From assembly GCA_016717855.1 (NCBI GenBank), contig JADKEV010000024.1, forward strand, positions 44,227-108,226: a DNA stretch of 64,000 nt, read 5' to 3'. Numbering within the stretch: the first letter of the stretch is position 1; each line of letters begins with the position of its first letter. This DNA is from Betaproteobacteria bacterium. Its GTDB lineage: Bacteria > Pseudomonadota > Gammaproteobacteria > Burkholderiales > Casimicrobiaceae. Position numbers and translations under genes: made by a program. This document shows, piece after piece, positions 1-8,181 of this stretch. The notes below the pieces were generated by a model. The model was not told the origin of the DNA and ran no database searches. It worked only from the letters and a program-made list of their open reading frames with translations.

Positions 1-1
1 G

Positions 2-142
2 CTGTTCTTCATGTTCAAGGACAAGGGCGACAGCCGGCGCATGGTCAGGGCGCTCACGCTGCGCGTTGCCTTGTCGGTGTCGTTGTTTCTGCTGTTGATG
101 GCGGCGTACTTTTTCGGGTTCATCGGGAAAGAGGGGCTGTAG
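2..142 (+). CDS. DUF2909 twin transmembrane protein (C-terminal part)
   Basis: Only the last 46 codons are inside the window. They encode a basic stretch (KDKGDSRRMVRALTLRV) followed by a hydrophobic helix and the end FGFIGKEGL before TAG. This matches the C-terminal half of the small DUF2909 family of membrane proteins with two helices, which in betaproteobacteria sits beside the cytochrome c oxidase operon, as here. It converges on the subunit III gene. Its function is unknown, but the conserved position suggests a link with oxidase assembly; that is inference. The start lies upstream of position 1. Confidence 0.75.
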   Translation: MFFMFKDKGDSRRMVRALTLRVALSVSLFLLLMAAYFFGFIGKEGL

Positions 143-154
143 TACCGTAGCCCC

Positions 155-185
155 GTAGGATGGGTGGAGCGCAGCGATACCCATC
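155..185 (+). repeat. 31-bp REP-like repeat, copy 1
   Basis: It begins with GTAG and contains GATGGGT, a central GAGCGCAGCG and ACCCATC, so the outer seven bases pair into a hairpin. The GTAG head plus imperfect palindrome is the form of REP elements mobilised by RAYT transposases. It faces copy 2 (265-295) as an inverted pair between two converging genes, as in a bacterial interspersed mosaic element. Confidence 0.8.
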
Positions 186-264
186 TGCTCGGACAGCGCG
201 CCGCGCCATTCGATCCCGCGCGTCTTGGCGCGACAACATCAGGCTGGTCCTCTTCGAAATTGGT

Positions 265-295
265 GATGGGTATCGCTGCGCTCCACCCATCCTAC
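265..295 (-). repeat. 31-bp REP-like repeat, copy 2
   Basis: This is an exact reverse complement of copy 1, 79 bp away. Transcribed through, the pair would form a 31-bp stem. It lies in the convergent gap between the DUF2909 gene and the oxidase subunit III gene. Confidence 0.8.
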
Positions 296-333
296 GCAAA
301 CTACGCGAACACCGCAGTCTACGACGGAGAATG

Positions 334-369
334 AAAAATGCCGCGGAACCTTCCCGCGGCATTCGTTTT
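334..369. terminator. Bidirectional rho-independent terminator
   Basis: A 10-bp GC-rich stem (AATGCCGCGG at 337-346, CCGCGGCATT at 354-363) with a 7-base loop is flanked by five A on the left and five T on the right. It can therefore stop transcription from both sides: the oxidase operon on the minus strand, whose last codon is at 383, and the converging plus-strand gene. Confidence 0.85.
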
Positions 370-382
370 TCGACGCTCCGCG

Positions 383-1237
383 CTACAACCAGTAGACGAT
401 GATGAAGAGCAGGATCCAGACAACATCGACGAAGTGCCAGTACCAGGCGGTGGCTTCGAAAGCGAAATGGTGATGCTCGGTAAAATGCCCTTTCATCACG
501 CGGCCGAGCATCACGGTCAGCATGATCGCGCCGATGGTGACGTGGAAGCCGTGAAAGCCCGTGAGCAGGAAGAACGTGGAACCGTAGACTCCGGTCGTGA
601 GTTTCAGCCCCGTATGGTAGGCGTGCGAGTACTCGTACGCCTGCAGCCCCAGGAAGGTGGCGCCAAGCACGATGGTGAGGAACAGCCAGAGCTTGAGCTT
701 GCCGCGGTTGCCCGCGACCAGGCCCCAGTGGGCGATGGTCAGCGTGACGCCGGAGGAAAGCAGCAGCAGCGTGTTGATCGCGGGGATGCCCCAGGCTTCC
801 ATCGGCGAGAAAAGCGTCTTCATGTAGGGCCCGGTCGAGGGCCAGCCCGCGGCGAAATCCGGCCACAGCATCTTGTGCAGCGGGTTGCCCAGGTCCGGCA
901 CGGACAGCACCCGGATGTAGAACAGCGCGCCGAAGAACGCGGCGAAGAACATCACCTCGGAGAAGATGAACCAGCTCATGCTCCAGCGGAAGCCGGTGTC
1001 GACCTGCTTGTTGTAGACCCCCGATTCCGACTCCCGGATCACGGTTCCGAACCAGCCGATCAGCATCCACAGCAGGGCGGCGAAGCCGACGAGCACCACC
1101 CACGGACCCGAAGCATAGTGGTTCATCCACAGGACCGCGCCGGTCGCCAGCAGCAGCAATGCCAGCGATCCCCGGACCGGGTAGTTGGCCGGCTGCGGAA
1201 CGAAGTAGCGCTCCGGATTGTGTTGCAATGCTCCCAT
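383..1237 (-). CDS. ctaE: Cytochrome c oxidase subunit III
   Basis: This is subunit III of the aa3-type terminal oxidase, a seven-helix inner-membrane protein that stabilises the catalytic core. The 284-aa product has the family features: an N-terminal HNPERYFVP region, the conserved GVYNKQVDTGFRWSMSWFIF segment, LLTGFHGFHVTIG, and the C-terminal EATAWYWHFVDVVWILLF helix. I chose the ATG at 1237 because GAGGAG lies about nine bases upstream; an in-frame TTG at 1261 is less likely. It is the last gene of the operon, 29 bp after cox11, and ends just before a bidirectional hairpin terminator. In many relatives a DUF2970 gene sits between cox11 and subunit III; there is no room for one here. Confidence 0.97.
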   Translation of the reverse strand: MGALQHNPERYFVPQPANYPVRGSLALLLLATGAVLWMNHYASGPWVVLVGFAALLWMLIGWFGTVIRESESGVYNKQVDTGFRWSMSWFIFSEVMFFAAFFGALFYIRVLSVPDLGNPLHKMLWPDFAAGWPSTGPYMKTLFSPMEAWGIPAINTLLLLSSGVTLTIAHWGLVAGNRGKLKLWLFLTIVLGATFLGLQAYEYSHAYHTGLKLTTGVYGSTFFLLTGFHGFHVTIGAIMLTVMLGRVMKGHFTEHHHFAFEATAWYWHFVDVVWILLFIIVYWL

Positions 1238-1266
1238 GTTTCTTTTCTCCTCAGGCAACAACGCGC

Positions 1267-1827
1267 TCAGCCTTTTTGCTCCGCTGTTGCGCCGTTGATT
1301 TCAAAAAATGTGTACGACAGGGTGATGGTGTGCACGTCCGCCGGCAGGTTCGGGTCGACGACGAACACGACGGGCATCCGGCGGGACTCGTGCGGGCCCA
1401 GCGTCTGCCTGGAGAAGCAGAAGCAGTCGAGTTTGTGAAAGTACTGCGCCGCCGCGCGCGGGGCGTACGAGGGAATGGCCTGCCCGGCCATTTCCCGTCC
1501 GGTGGTGTTCGAAATGTCGTACATCACATTCACCAGCTCGCCCGGATGCGCCTTGATGCTGACCACTTCCGGCTTGAAGTCCCAGGGTAGCTGCCGGATG
1601 CTGGCATCGAACTCGATGGTCACCGTCCGCGTCAGGTCGACCTGGGTATTGGCCGCGCTCACCTCGTCCGGATTGAGCAGGTTCTGGATTCCCGTCGCCT
1701 GGCAGATCTTGTCGTAGAACGGAACCAGCGCGAAGCCGAAGCCGAACATGACGACCACGATGACCACCAGCTTCCGGAGCGTCACCCGGTTGGTGGCCTC
1801 GCTGGCGAGATCGGCCGCGGTGGTCAT
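1267..1827 (-). CDS. ctaG: Cytochrome c oxidase assembly protein Cox11/CtaG
   Basis: This is the copper chaperone that delivers copper to the CuB centre of oxidase subunit I. The 186-aa protein has one N-terminal membrane helix (KLVVIVVVMFGFGFALVPFY), then a periplasmic immunoglobulin-like domain with the copper-binding CFCF motif inside KLDCFCFSRQTL. The ATG at 1827 overlaps the stop of the upstream small gene as ATGA, which implies translational coupling and fixes the start. The reading frame is open further upstream, but that part has no family similarity. Confidence 0.96.
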   Translation of the reverse strand: MTTAADLASEATNRVTLRKLVVIVVVMFGFGFALVPFYDKICQATGIQNLLNPDEVSAANTQVDLTRTVTIEFDASIRQLPWDFKPEVVSIKAHPGELVNVMYDISNTTGREMAGQAIPSYAPRAAAQYFHKLDCFCFSRQTLGPHESRRMPVVFVVDPNLPADVHTITLSYTFFEINGATAEQKG

Positions 1828-1952
1828 CGCGCCACGAACCGGACGACGAACAGGACCACGTACAGCGCGACCAGCCCGAAGAGCACGAGCGCGATGATGC
1901 GGTTGCCCCGCGCGCGCTTCGCGACCCATTCGGGATGCCCTCTGGCTGCCAT
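1824..1952 (-). CDS. Cytochrome oxidase small assembly protein (42 aa)
   Basis: This short gene sits between subunit I and cox11. It encodes MAARGHPEWVAKRARGN followed by one hydrophobic helix (IIALVLFGLVALYVVLFVV) and a short basic tail. Such roughly 40-residue single-helix proteins are a constant part of betaproteobacterial aa3 oxidase operons and are annotated as small assembly proteins. The start is 17 bp downstream of the subunit I stop, and the stop overlaps the cox11 start. The exact role is not established; position and topology are the evidence. Confidence 0.8.
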   Translation of the reverse strand: MAARGHPEWVAKRARGNRIIALVLFGLVALYVVLFVVRFVAR

Positions 1953-1969
1953 GGCTGCTCCGCCTTCGC

Positions 1970-3589
1970 TTACTTGACCGCCGGCGGCGTCTCGAAGGTG
2001 TGGTACGGCGGCGGCGAGGGCAGCGTCCACTCCAGCCCTTCCGCGCCATCCCAGGGGTTCGCGGCGGCTTTTTCGCCGCTGCCGCGATAGCACTTATAGA
2101 CGATGTAGACGAACAGCAGCTGGCTGCCGCCGAACAGGAACGCGCCCAGCGAGGACACCATGTTGAAGTTGGCGAACTGCAGGTTGTAGTCCGGGATGCG
2201 CCGCGGCATGCCGGCGAGGCCCAGGAAGTGCTGGACGAAGAACGTCAGGTTGAAGCCGATCATCGACAGCCAGAAGTGCCACTTGCCCAGCGTCTCGTCG
2301 TACATGCGCCCGGTCCACTTCGGGATCCAGAAGTACACCGCCGCGAAGGCGGAGAACAGCGCGCCCGCCACCATCACGTAGTGGAAGTGGGCGACGACAT
2401 AATAGGTGTCCTGCAGCTGGATGTCGACCGGAACGATCGCGAGCACGAGGCCGGTGAAGCCGCCCAGCGTGAACAGGAACAGGAAGCCGCAGGCGAAGAG
2501 CATCGGCGTCTCGAATGTCAGCGAGCCCTTCCACATCGTGGCCACCCAGTTGAACACCTTGACGCCCGTGGGCACGGCGATCAGCGCGGTCGCGTACATG
2601 AAGAACAGCTGGCCCGCCGCCGGCATTCCCACCGCGTACATGTGGTGCGCCCAGACCATGAACGACAGGATGGCGATCGACGCTGTCGCGTACACCATCG
2701 AGGTGTAGCCGAACAGGGGCTTCCGCGAGAACGCCGGGATCACCTGCGAGACGACGCCGAACGCCGGCAGCGCGATGATGTAGACCTCCGGATGGCCGAA
2801 GAACCAGAAAATGTGCTGGAACAGCACCGGGTCGCCGCCGCCTGCGGCGTTGAAGAACGACGTGCCGAAGTGGCGGTCCGTGAGCAGCATCGTGACCGCC
2901 CCGGCCAGCACCGGCATCGCGGCGATCAGCAGGAAGGCGGTGATCAGCCAGGTCCAGCAAAACATCGGCATCTTGAACAGCGTCATGCCCGGGGCGCGCA
3001 TGTTCAGGATGGTCGTGATGATGTTGATCGAGCCCATGATCGAGGACGCGCCCATGATGTGGACGGCGAAGATCACCAGGTCCATCCCCATGCCCTGCTG
3101 GACCGTCAGCGGCGGATACAGCGTCCACCCGGCGGAGAGCGAGCCGCCCGGCACGAACAGCGAGCCGATCAGCAGGATGGTGGCCGGCGGCAGCAGCCAG
3201 AAACTCCAGTTGTTCATCCGCGCGAACGCCATGTCCGGCGCGCCTATCATCAACGGGATCTGCCAGTTCGCGAACCCGACGAACACCGGCATGATCGCGC
3301 CGAAGATCATGATCAGGCCATGCAGCGAAGTCATCTGGTTGAAGAAATCCGGGTTGACGACCTGCAGCCCCGGCTGGAAGAGCTCGGCGCGGATGATCAT
3401 GGCCATGACGCCACCGATGAAGAAGTTCATCAGCGCGAACAGCATGTACATCGTGCCGATGTCCTTGTGATTCGTCGTCGACACCCAGCGCATGAATCCG
3501 GATGGGGGTCCGTGCGCGTGATCGTCATGCGAGTCGTGCGCGCCGGGCGCGTGTTGGGGGTGGCCTAATCCGTGCGTGGCGCTGGTCAT
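1970..3589 (-). CDS. ctaD: Cytochrome c oxidase subunit I (aa3 type)
   Basis: This is the catalytic subunit of the proton-pumping terminal oxidase, carrying heme a, heme a3 and CuB in the inner membrane. The 539-aa product shows the family motifs in order: RWVSTTNHKDIGTMY at the N-terminus, FFGHPEVYIIALPAFG (CuB and the cross-linked His-Tyr), WAHHMYAVG, and VAHFHYVMVAGALFS near the last heme ligands. The histidine-rich start is common in betaproteobacteria. The ATG at 3589 is preceded by AGAGGAG. It lies 73 bp downstream of subunit II in one operon. A long open frame on the opposite strand over the same DNA is a GC artefact. Confidence 0.98.
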   Translation of the reverse strand: MTSATHGLGHPQHAPGAHDSHDDHAHGPPSGFMRWVSTTNHKDIGTMYMLFALMNFFIGGVMAMIIRAELFQPGLQVVNPDFFNQMTSLHGLIMIFGAIMPVFVGFANWQIPLMIGAPDMAFARMNNWSFWLLPPATILLIGSLFVPGGSLSAGWTLYPPLTVQQGMGMDLVIFAVHIMGASSIMGSINIITTILNMRAPGMTLFKMPMFCWTWLITAFLLIAAMPVLAGAVTMLLTDRHFGTSFFNAAGGGDPVLFQHIFWFFGHPEVYIIALPAFGVVSQVIPAFSRKPLFGYTSMVYATASIAILSFMVWAHHMYAVGMPAAGQLFFMYATALIAVPTGVKVFNWVATMWKGSLTFETPMLFACGFLFLFTLGGFTGLVLAIVPVDIQLQDTYYVVAHFHYVMVAGALFSAFAAVYFWIPKWTGRMYDETLGKWHFWLSMIGFNLTFFVQHFLGLAGMPRRIPDYNLQFANFNMVSSLGAFLFGGSQLLFVYIVYKCYRGSGEKAAANPWDGAEGLEWTLPSPPPYHTFETPPAVK

Positions 3590-3662
3590 GGTGCGCTCCT
3601 CTTTGCTGCAATTCGAAAATTCGCGTCCGCCGGTCCGCGGCTGTGCGTCGCTGGCATCCGCA

Positions 3663-4808
3663 TCACTTGCGCGCCGCCTTGATTTCGGCCGGCTGGATCG
3701 CCTCGCCGGTCTTGTTGCCCCAGCTGTTGCGCGTGTACGTGATCGCCGCCGCGATGTCGGTGTCCGAGAGCTGCTTGGCGAACGAGACCATCGCGGTCGC
3801 CTTGCCGTCCTTCATCACGCCTTCGAGCAGGATGTGGATCTGGTCGGCCTTCGGCCCAGTCACCCTGGGCGAGCCGTCCAGCGGGGGGAAGGCCGGCGGC
3901 ACGCCCTTGCCGGTGGCCTGGTGGCAGGCCACGCAGTTGTTCGCATAGACCTTCTCGCCGCGCGCGACCAGCGCAGCCAGGTCCCACACCTTGTTGGGAT
4001 CGTCGGCCACGGCGGCCGCCCTCTTCTTCTGGTCGGCGACCCAGGCCACGTACTTGGGCTCGGAGACAACCTCGACCACGATGGGCATGAAGCCGTGTTC
4101 CTTGCCGCACAGTTCGGCGCACTGCCCGCGGAATGTCCCTTCGCGGTTGGCGGTGAACCAGCTGTCGCGGACGAACCCCGGAATCGCGTCCTGCTTCACC
4201 CCGAACACCGGCATCCACCAGGAATGCAGCACGTCGTTGGCGGTGATCAGCACGCGGATCTTCTTGCCGACGGGCACCACCAGCGGGTTGTCGACTTCCA
4301 GCAGGTAGTTCGCGGTCTTGGCCTCGCGTCCTTCTATCTGCGCCATCGGCGTGGTCATCGTCGAGTAGAACCCGAAGCCGTCCTGCAGATAGTCGTAGCC
4401 CCATTTCCACTGGTAGCCGGTGACCTTGATCGTGATGTCGGCGGCCGAAGTGTCCTTCATTTCCAGCACGGCCCTGGTGGCCGGGAACATCATCGCGATC
4501 AGGATGATCAGGGGAATCACCGTCCAGGCGATCTCGACCTTCACGTTCTCGTGGAACTGCGCGGCCTTGTGGCCTTTCGACTTGCGGTGCGCATAGACCG
4601 AATAGAACATCACGCCGAACACGCCGATGAAGATGACGACGCAGATCAGGGTGATGATCGTGTGCAGGTCGTAGATGCTGCGGGCCAGCACGCTGGCCGG
4701 CTCCTGCAGGTTGACGCCGTCCGCCAGGGCCTGGTTGGACCAGCCCGCAGCGCCGGCCAGCAGTCCGGCAATGCCACTCCGGATCGATCTTGGAATTCCG
4801 TTCGTCAT
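3663..4808 (-). CDS. ctaC: Cytochrome c oxidase subunit II with cytochrome c domain
   Basis: This subunit receives electrons from cytochrome c through the dinuclear CuA centre. The 381-aa protein has a signal or anchor segment (1-29), two membrane helices (about 48-70 and 92-110) and a cupredoxin domain with CuA ligands H195, C230, E232, C234, H238 and M241 (motif CAELCGKEHGFM). A fused C-terminal cytochrome c domain binds heme at NCVACH (C292, C295, H296), so the enzyme is of the caa3-like type. It is the first gene of the oxidase operon. The untranslated leader would be about 330 bases if the promoter at 5141-5170 is used. Confidence 0.97.
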   Translation of the reverse strand: MTNGIPRSIRSGIAGLLAGAAGWSNQALADGVNLQEPASVLARSIYDLHTIITLICVVIFIGVFGVMFYSVYAHRKSKGHKAAQFHENVKVEIAWTVIPLIILIAMMFPATRAVLEMKDTSAADITIKVTGYQWKWGYDYLQDGFGFYSTMTTPMAQIEGREAKTANYLLEVDNPLVVPVGKKIRVLITANDVLHSWWMPVFGVKQDAIPGFVRDSWFTANREGTFRGQCAELCGKEHGFMPIVVEVVSEPKYVAWVADQKKRAAAVADDPNKVWDLAALVARGEKVYANNCVACHQATGKGVPPAFPPLDGSPRVTGPKADQIHILLEGVMKDGKATAMVSFAKQLSDTDIAAAITYTRNSWGNKTGEAIQPAEIKAARK

Positions 4809-5140
4809 ACGCTCCTCGCCTCAATTCCTGAACCCGCCGGGCCGGGCCCGGACAGGTCGATTCCGATCATGTTTCGTGCAGGCCGGGCCTCGCGCAGGCC
4901 GCAGGAGTGCCTGCGTCGCCGCTTCGCGGGGATCCGGCCGGCAAACGGCCGCTCCAAAAAACCCTACAACGTCCCCCGAATGAGTTTTTCCGGCGGCGCG
5001 GCAGCGGGATGGGCCATGTGCCAGCAGCCATTCCTCGCGCCGTTTTGAAGCGCGCAAGCCCGGCATCCGCCCGGCGCGAGTCGGTGGGCCGACTTTTCGA
5101 CGGGTATTCCGCTCGCAAACTCACGCGCAAAATCCTAAAA
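4809..5140 (-). other. Untranslated leader upstream of the oxidase operon
   Basis: About 330 bp separate the subunit II start from the candidate promoter. I see no convincing coding sequence. A minus-strand open frame from 5178 to 4867 has no family similarity and an arginine- and proline-rich composition typical of chance frames in GC-rich DNA. No clear terminator or riboswitch fold was recognised. Confidence 0.4.
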
Positions 5141-5170
5141 ATTGTAACACGCACGGCTGTTTTGCCGCAA
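5141..5170 (-). promoter_or_regulatory. Candidate sigma-70 promoter of the oxidase operon, inside a palindrome
   Basis: On the minus strand, TTGCGG (5165-5170) and TACAAT (5141-5146) are spaced by 18 bp, a good sigma-70 match. The -35 box is embedded in a 17-bp palindrome, TTGCCGCA-A-TGCGGCAA at 5162-5178, which could be an operator. It lies between the DUF4126 gene and subunit II, both on the minus strand. Confidence 0.6.
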
Positions 5171-5196
5171 TGCGGCAAGCGTTCCGGCGGCCGCGT

Positions 5197-5802
5197 CTAG
5201 TCGGACCGCTGCGTCGCGGCCTCGCCGCGAACCCGCTGCGCCACCGCCTTGACGCCGCGCCACAGCTTGGGCACCAGCCAGGCCGCGAATCCCAGAAACA
5301 GGACCAGCAGCACCAGGAATACGACCGGGTGCGCGAACATCGCCCACAACCCGCCCAGCACGACAGCTTCCTCGCCGAACGATGCTGCCCAGTTGGAAAA
5401 TGGCTCGGGCGAGGTGTTGATCACCGCGCGGCTGCCGGCCTTGGTGAAGTGGCTGCCCGAGGCGATCGTGCCGCCCACCAGGCCCGCGGCGAGCATCAGC
5501 GCCGGATCGACGTCGCTGAAGGTCGCCGCGGCGAGCACGGCACCGGCGGGAATGCGGATGAAGGTGTGGATCGCATCCCATGCGGAGTCGAATCCGGGGA
5601 TCTTGTCGGCGAAGAATTCCAGCGTGAACATCACTCCGGAAACGCTGAGGACCAGCGGATGCATCAGCACGTGCAGGCCGGCGGGCAGCTGGATCACGCC
5701 GAAGTACCCAAGCAGTCCGGCCAGGAACACGACCGCGTACAGACGGATGCCGCTGGCCCATGCGAGCCCGGCGCCGATTGCTATTTGATGTACCAGGTCC
5801 AT
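5197..5802 (-). CDS. DUF4126 domain membrane protein
   Basis: This 201-aa hydrophobic protein has several predicted helices and the DUF4126 pattern: ASGIRLYAVVFLAGLLGYFG near the N-terminus, FFADKIPGFDSAWDAIHTFIRIPAGA, and LVGGTIASGSHFTKAGSRAVINTSPEPFSN in the middle. The family has no established function. The gene is on the same strand as the oxidase operon but separated from it by nearly 400 bp that hold a likely separate promoter, so it is probably transcribed alone. Confidence 0.85.
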   Translation of the reverse strand: MDLVHQIAIGAGLAWASGIRLYAVVFLAGLLGYFGVIQLPAGLHVLMHPLVLSVSGVMFTLEFFADKIPGFDSAWDAIHTFIRIPAGAVLAAATFSDVDPALMLAAGLVGGTIASGSHFTKAGSRAVINTSPEPFSNWAASFGEEAVVLGGLWAMFAHPVVFLVLLVLFLGFAAWLVPKLWRGVKAVAQRVRGEAATQRSD

Positions 5803-5850
5803 GGCTCTTCCCGATTCTGCTGCGCGATGCTGTTACGTCCGACTCGACGA

Positions 5851-5881
5851 GATGGGAATCGCTTCGCTCCACCCATCCTAC
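5851..5881 (-). repeat. 31-bp REP-like repeat, copy 3
   Basis: On the minus strand this reads GTAGGATGGGTGGAGCGAAG and continues with CGATTCCCATC. It differs from copy 1 at a few positions but keeps the GTAG head and the outer pairing. It lies in the 121-bp gap between bioC and the DUF4126 gene, which are on the same strand. Confidence 0.75.
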
Positions 5882-5923
5882 GGAACGGGGAGTACGGTTC
5901 ACGGTGGGGCCAATGATACGACG

Positions 5924-6844
5924 CTACCGCCTCCCGCCGCGCCCGATGTCTTCCACGCGCACCACGGCGTGGCCATCCCGGCCTGTGCGCGGCTGCGGCT
6001 TCCACGCGTGGCCGTAGACGATCTCGAACGTCGCCGGCAGCGTGCCGTCCCGGCGCAGCGCTTCGTACGCCGCGCGCATGGTCCGCCACGCGCCCTTTCC
6101 TGCCAGACCGCGTGAACGCGCGGCGTGCGCATTGGTGGACCCCGTCGCGCGCAGGTCGGCGAACAGGCCGTCGAGGTCCCGGTAGGTCAGCGTGATGGTC
6201 TCCATGTCCATCACCGGGTCGGCAAAGCCCGCGTGCACCAGCATGTCGCCGACATCGTGCATGTCGATGAACGGGTGGACGTGCGGTCCGCCCGCCGTGC
6301 CCCAGGCGGCGCGCAGTTCCTTGAGCGTGTCGGGGCCGAGCATGCTGAAGAGCACCAGCCCTTCGGTGGCCAGCACCCGGTGCCATTCGGCCAGCGTGGC
6401 CGGCGGATCCGGCGCCCAGTGCAGCGCCAGGTTGCTCCAGATGCAGCCGGTGCTGGAGTCCGCGAACGGCAGCCGGCCGAAGTCGGCGGCGACCGGCTGC
6501 ACCGGGCCGGCCGGCAGCCAGCGGCGCATCCAGTCCGGGACCACGCGGGCGCCCGCCGCGAAGCGCGCCTGCGCGAGCATCGCCGGCGCGGCATCGACGG
6601 CCAGCAGGCGGGCTGCGGGGAAACGGCCAAGCAATCCCGGCAGCGCGTGGCCCGTTCCGCAGCCGGCATCGATCACGATCCGCGGGTCGAGCTTCATGTA
6701 CTCCAGCCGTTCAAGCATGCGCCGCGCGACCTCGTGCTGCAGTACCGCCGCGCGGTTGAAGGCTGCCGGCGCCGCGGCGGCGCGCGCAAAGCGGTGGCGG
6801 ACCAGGGCCTGGTCGAACTGAACGGGTGGGACTGGAGCGGACAA
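5924..6844 (-). CDS. bioC: Malonyl-ACP O-methyltransferase BioC
   Basis: BioC methylates the free carboxyl of malonyl-ACP so that the fatty acid pathway can build the pimeloyl part of biotin. The protein has the Rossmann SAM-binding motif VIDAGCGTGHALPGL, then LLAVDAAPAMLAQAR, and the BioC-type segment WSNLALHWAPDPPATLAEWHRVL with a DTLKELRAAW block. The C-terminus is FEIVYGHAWKP, as in the family. The start is uncertain: I use the TTG at 6844, just before the conserved VQFDQALVRHRFARAA region (306 aa). A longer frame from 6976 would overlap the divergent comF gene. BioC next to ComF is a common betaproteobacterial pair. Confidence 0.88.
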   Translation of the reverse strand: MSAPVPPVQFDQALVRHRFARAAAAPAAFNRAAVLQHEVARRMLERLEYMKLDPRIVIDAGCGTGHALPGLLGRFPAARLLAVDAAPAMLAQARFAAGARVVPDWMRRWLPAGPVQPVAADFGRLPFADSSTGCIWSNLALHWAPDPPATLAEWHRVLATEGLVLFSMLGPDTLKELRAAWGTAGGPHVHPFIDMHDVGDMLVHAGFADPVMDMETITLTYRDLDGLFADLRATGSTNAHAARSRGLAGKGAWRTMRAAYEALRRDGTLPATFEIVYGHAWKPQPRTGRDGHAVVRVEDIGRGGRR

Positions 6845-6907
6845 GGGCGGTGGCGCCGGGCCGCGCGCGTAAAATGGGCCATCGATTGTACCCGGAGGGT
6901 GTGGCGG

Positions 6908-7630
6908 ATGCCGGCCACGATGGCACGCGGGTGGCAGGATCGCCTTGCGGGCATGCTGCGCGCGGCGCTGCCGCAAATCTGCGCGCTATGCGCGGCACCG
7001 GCGGGCACCGCGCTGGTCTGCGCGGCGTGCGACAGGGCGCTCCAGCGCCTGCCCCCGGGCTGCCCGCAATGCGCGCTGCCCTCCACCCATGGCGGCCTGT
7101 GCGGGCAATGCCTGTCTGCGCCGCCGGCGTTCGACCGTTCCCAGAGTGCGTTCGTGTACGCGTTCCCGCTCGACCGGCTGGTGCAGGCATTCAAGTACCA
7201 CGGCACGCTCGCATGGGCCGGCTGGTTCGCCCAGGCCATGCTGGCGCAGCGCGCGCGGCCGCCCGCCGCCGACGTGCTGATCCCGGTCCCGCTGGCCCGC
7301 GACCGGCAGCGCGAGCGCGGCTTCAACCAGGCACTGGAGATCGCCCGGCCGCTCGCGCGCCGGACCGGCATCCCGCTGCTGGCCGGCGCCGTCATCCGCG
7401 TGCGCGAGACCCCACCGCAGGCGTCGCTGCCGTGGGCGGAGCGGGCGACGAACATCCACGGCGCCTTTGCGTGCGCGGCCGACCTGACCGGCTTGCGCGC
7501 GCTCGTCGTCGACGACGTGATGACGACCGGCGCGTCGCTCGACGAGTTCGCGCGGACGCTCAAGCGCGCCGGCGCCGCCAGCGTCGAGAACTGGGTGGTC
7601 GCGCGCACGCCGACGCCTGGAGGCGGGTGA
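6908..7630 (+). CDS. comF: ComF family protein (phosphoribosyltransferase-like)
   Basis: ComF proteins join an N-terminal zinc ribbon to a phosphoribosyltransferase-like fold and are needed for DNA uptake in competent bacteria. Their enzymatic role is unproven. This 240-aa protein has paired cysteines (CALCAAP, CAAC, CPQCALP, CGQC) in the first 75 residues, the conserved FKYHGTLAWAGWFA and RDRQRERGFNQALEIARPLA segments, and the PRPP-binding loop ALVVDDVMTTGASLDE. The ATG at 6908 is used; another at 6920 is possible. It ends five bases before the trmL start. Confidence 0.93.
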   Translation: MPATMARGWQDRLAGMLRAALPQICALCAAPAGTALVCAACDRALQRLPPGCPQCALPSTHGGLCGQCLSAPPAFDRSQSAFVYAFPLDRLVQAFKYHGTLAWAGWFAQAMLAQRARPPAADVLIPVPLARDRQRERGFNQALEIARPLARRTGIPLLAGAVIRVRETPPQASLPWAERATNIHGAFACAADLTGLRALVVDDVMTTGASLDEFARTLKRAGAASVENWVVARTPTPGGG

Positions 7631-7632
7631 CA

Positions 7633-8106
7633 GTGTTCTCGGTCGTCCTCGTGCACCCGGAGATTCCGCCCAACACCGGCAACGTGATCCGGCTGTGCGC
7701 CAATACCGGGGCGGCGCTGCATCTGGTGGAGCCGCTGGGCTTTCCGCTGGATGACGCGAAAATGCGCCGCGCCGGGCTCGACTACCACGAGTTCGCGGCG
7801 CTCAGCGTGCATCGCGACTGGTCGGCGTGCCGGGCAGCGCTGGCCGCGACCGCCCCTGAACGCTGGTTCGCCGCGACGACGTCCGCCTCCCAGTTCGCGA
7901 GCGGACAGGCGTACCGCCCCGGCGACGTCTTCGTGTTCGGGCGCGAAACCGCCGGCCTGCCGCCCGGCGTACTATCGGAATTCCCCGCCACGCAACGCAT
8001 ACGTGTCCCCATGCTGGAAACCTCGCGCAGCCTGAACCTGTCGAACACCGTCGCCGTCGTGGTCTATGAAGCGTGGCGGCAGCAAGGCTTCGCCGGCGCC
8101 GTTTGA
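7633..8106 (+). CDS. trmL: tRNA (cytidine(34)-2'-O)-methyltransferase TrmL
   Basis: TrmL is a SPOUT (knotted) methyltransferase that modifies the wobble base of tRNA-Leu. The 157-aa product has all three family motifs: PEIPPNTGNVIRLCANTGA at the N-terminus, FVFGRETAGLP in the middle, and the knot segment LETSRSLNLSNTVAVVVYE at the C-terminus. The GTG at 7633 is chosen because it aligns with the usual start (VFSVVLVHPEIPPNTGN) and has GGAGG nine bases upstream. An in-frame GTG at 7627 overlapping the comF stop is too close to that site. Confidence 0.95.
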   Translation: MFSVVLVHPEIPPNTGNVIRLCANTGAALHLVEPLGFPLDDAKMRRAGLDYHEFAALSVHRDWSACRAALAATAPERWFAATTSASQFASGQAYRPGDVFVFGRETAGLPPGVLSEFPATQRIRVPMLETSRSLNLSNTVAVVVYEAWRQQGFAGAV

Positions 8107-8181
8107 ACGGCAGCCGATTCCGGCAGGTCACCGGCCGCAGGAAAACCGTGCCTTGAACCGGCCATTCCAGATGCCCCATCG

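Noticed and set aside
2000..3568. A 522-codon open frame opposite the oxidase subunit I gene
   Set aside because: The real gene on the minus strand has all catalytic motifs; the antisense product is H/R/E-rich nonsense.
4867..5178. A possible small protein in the leader of the oxidase operon
   Set aside because: It has no ribosome-binding site, no family similarity and begins at the candidate promoter.
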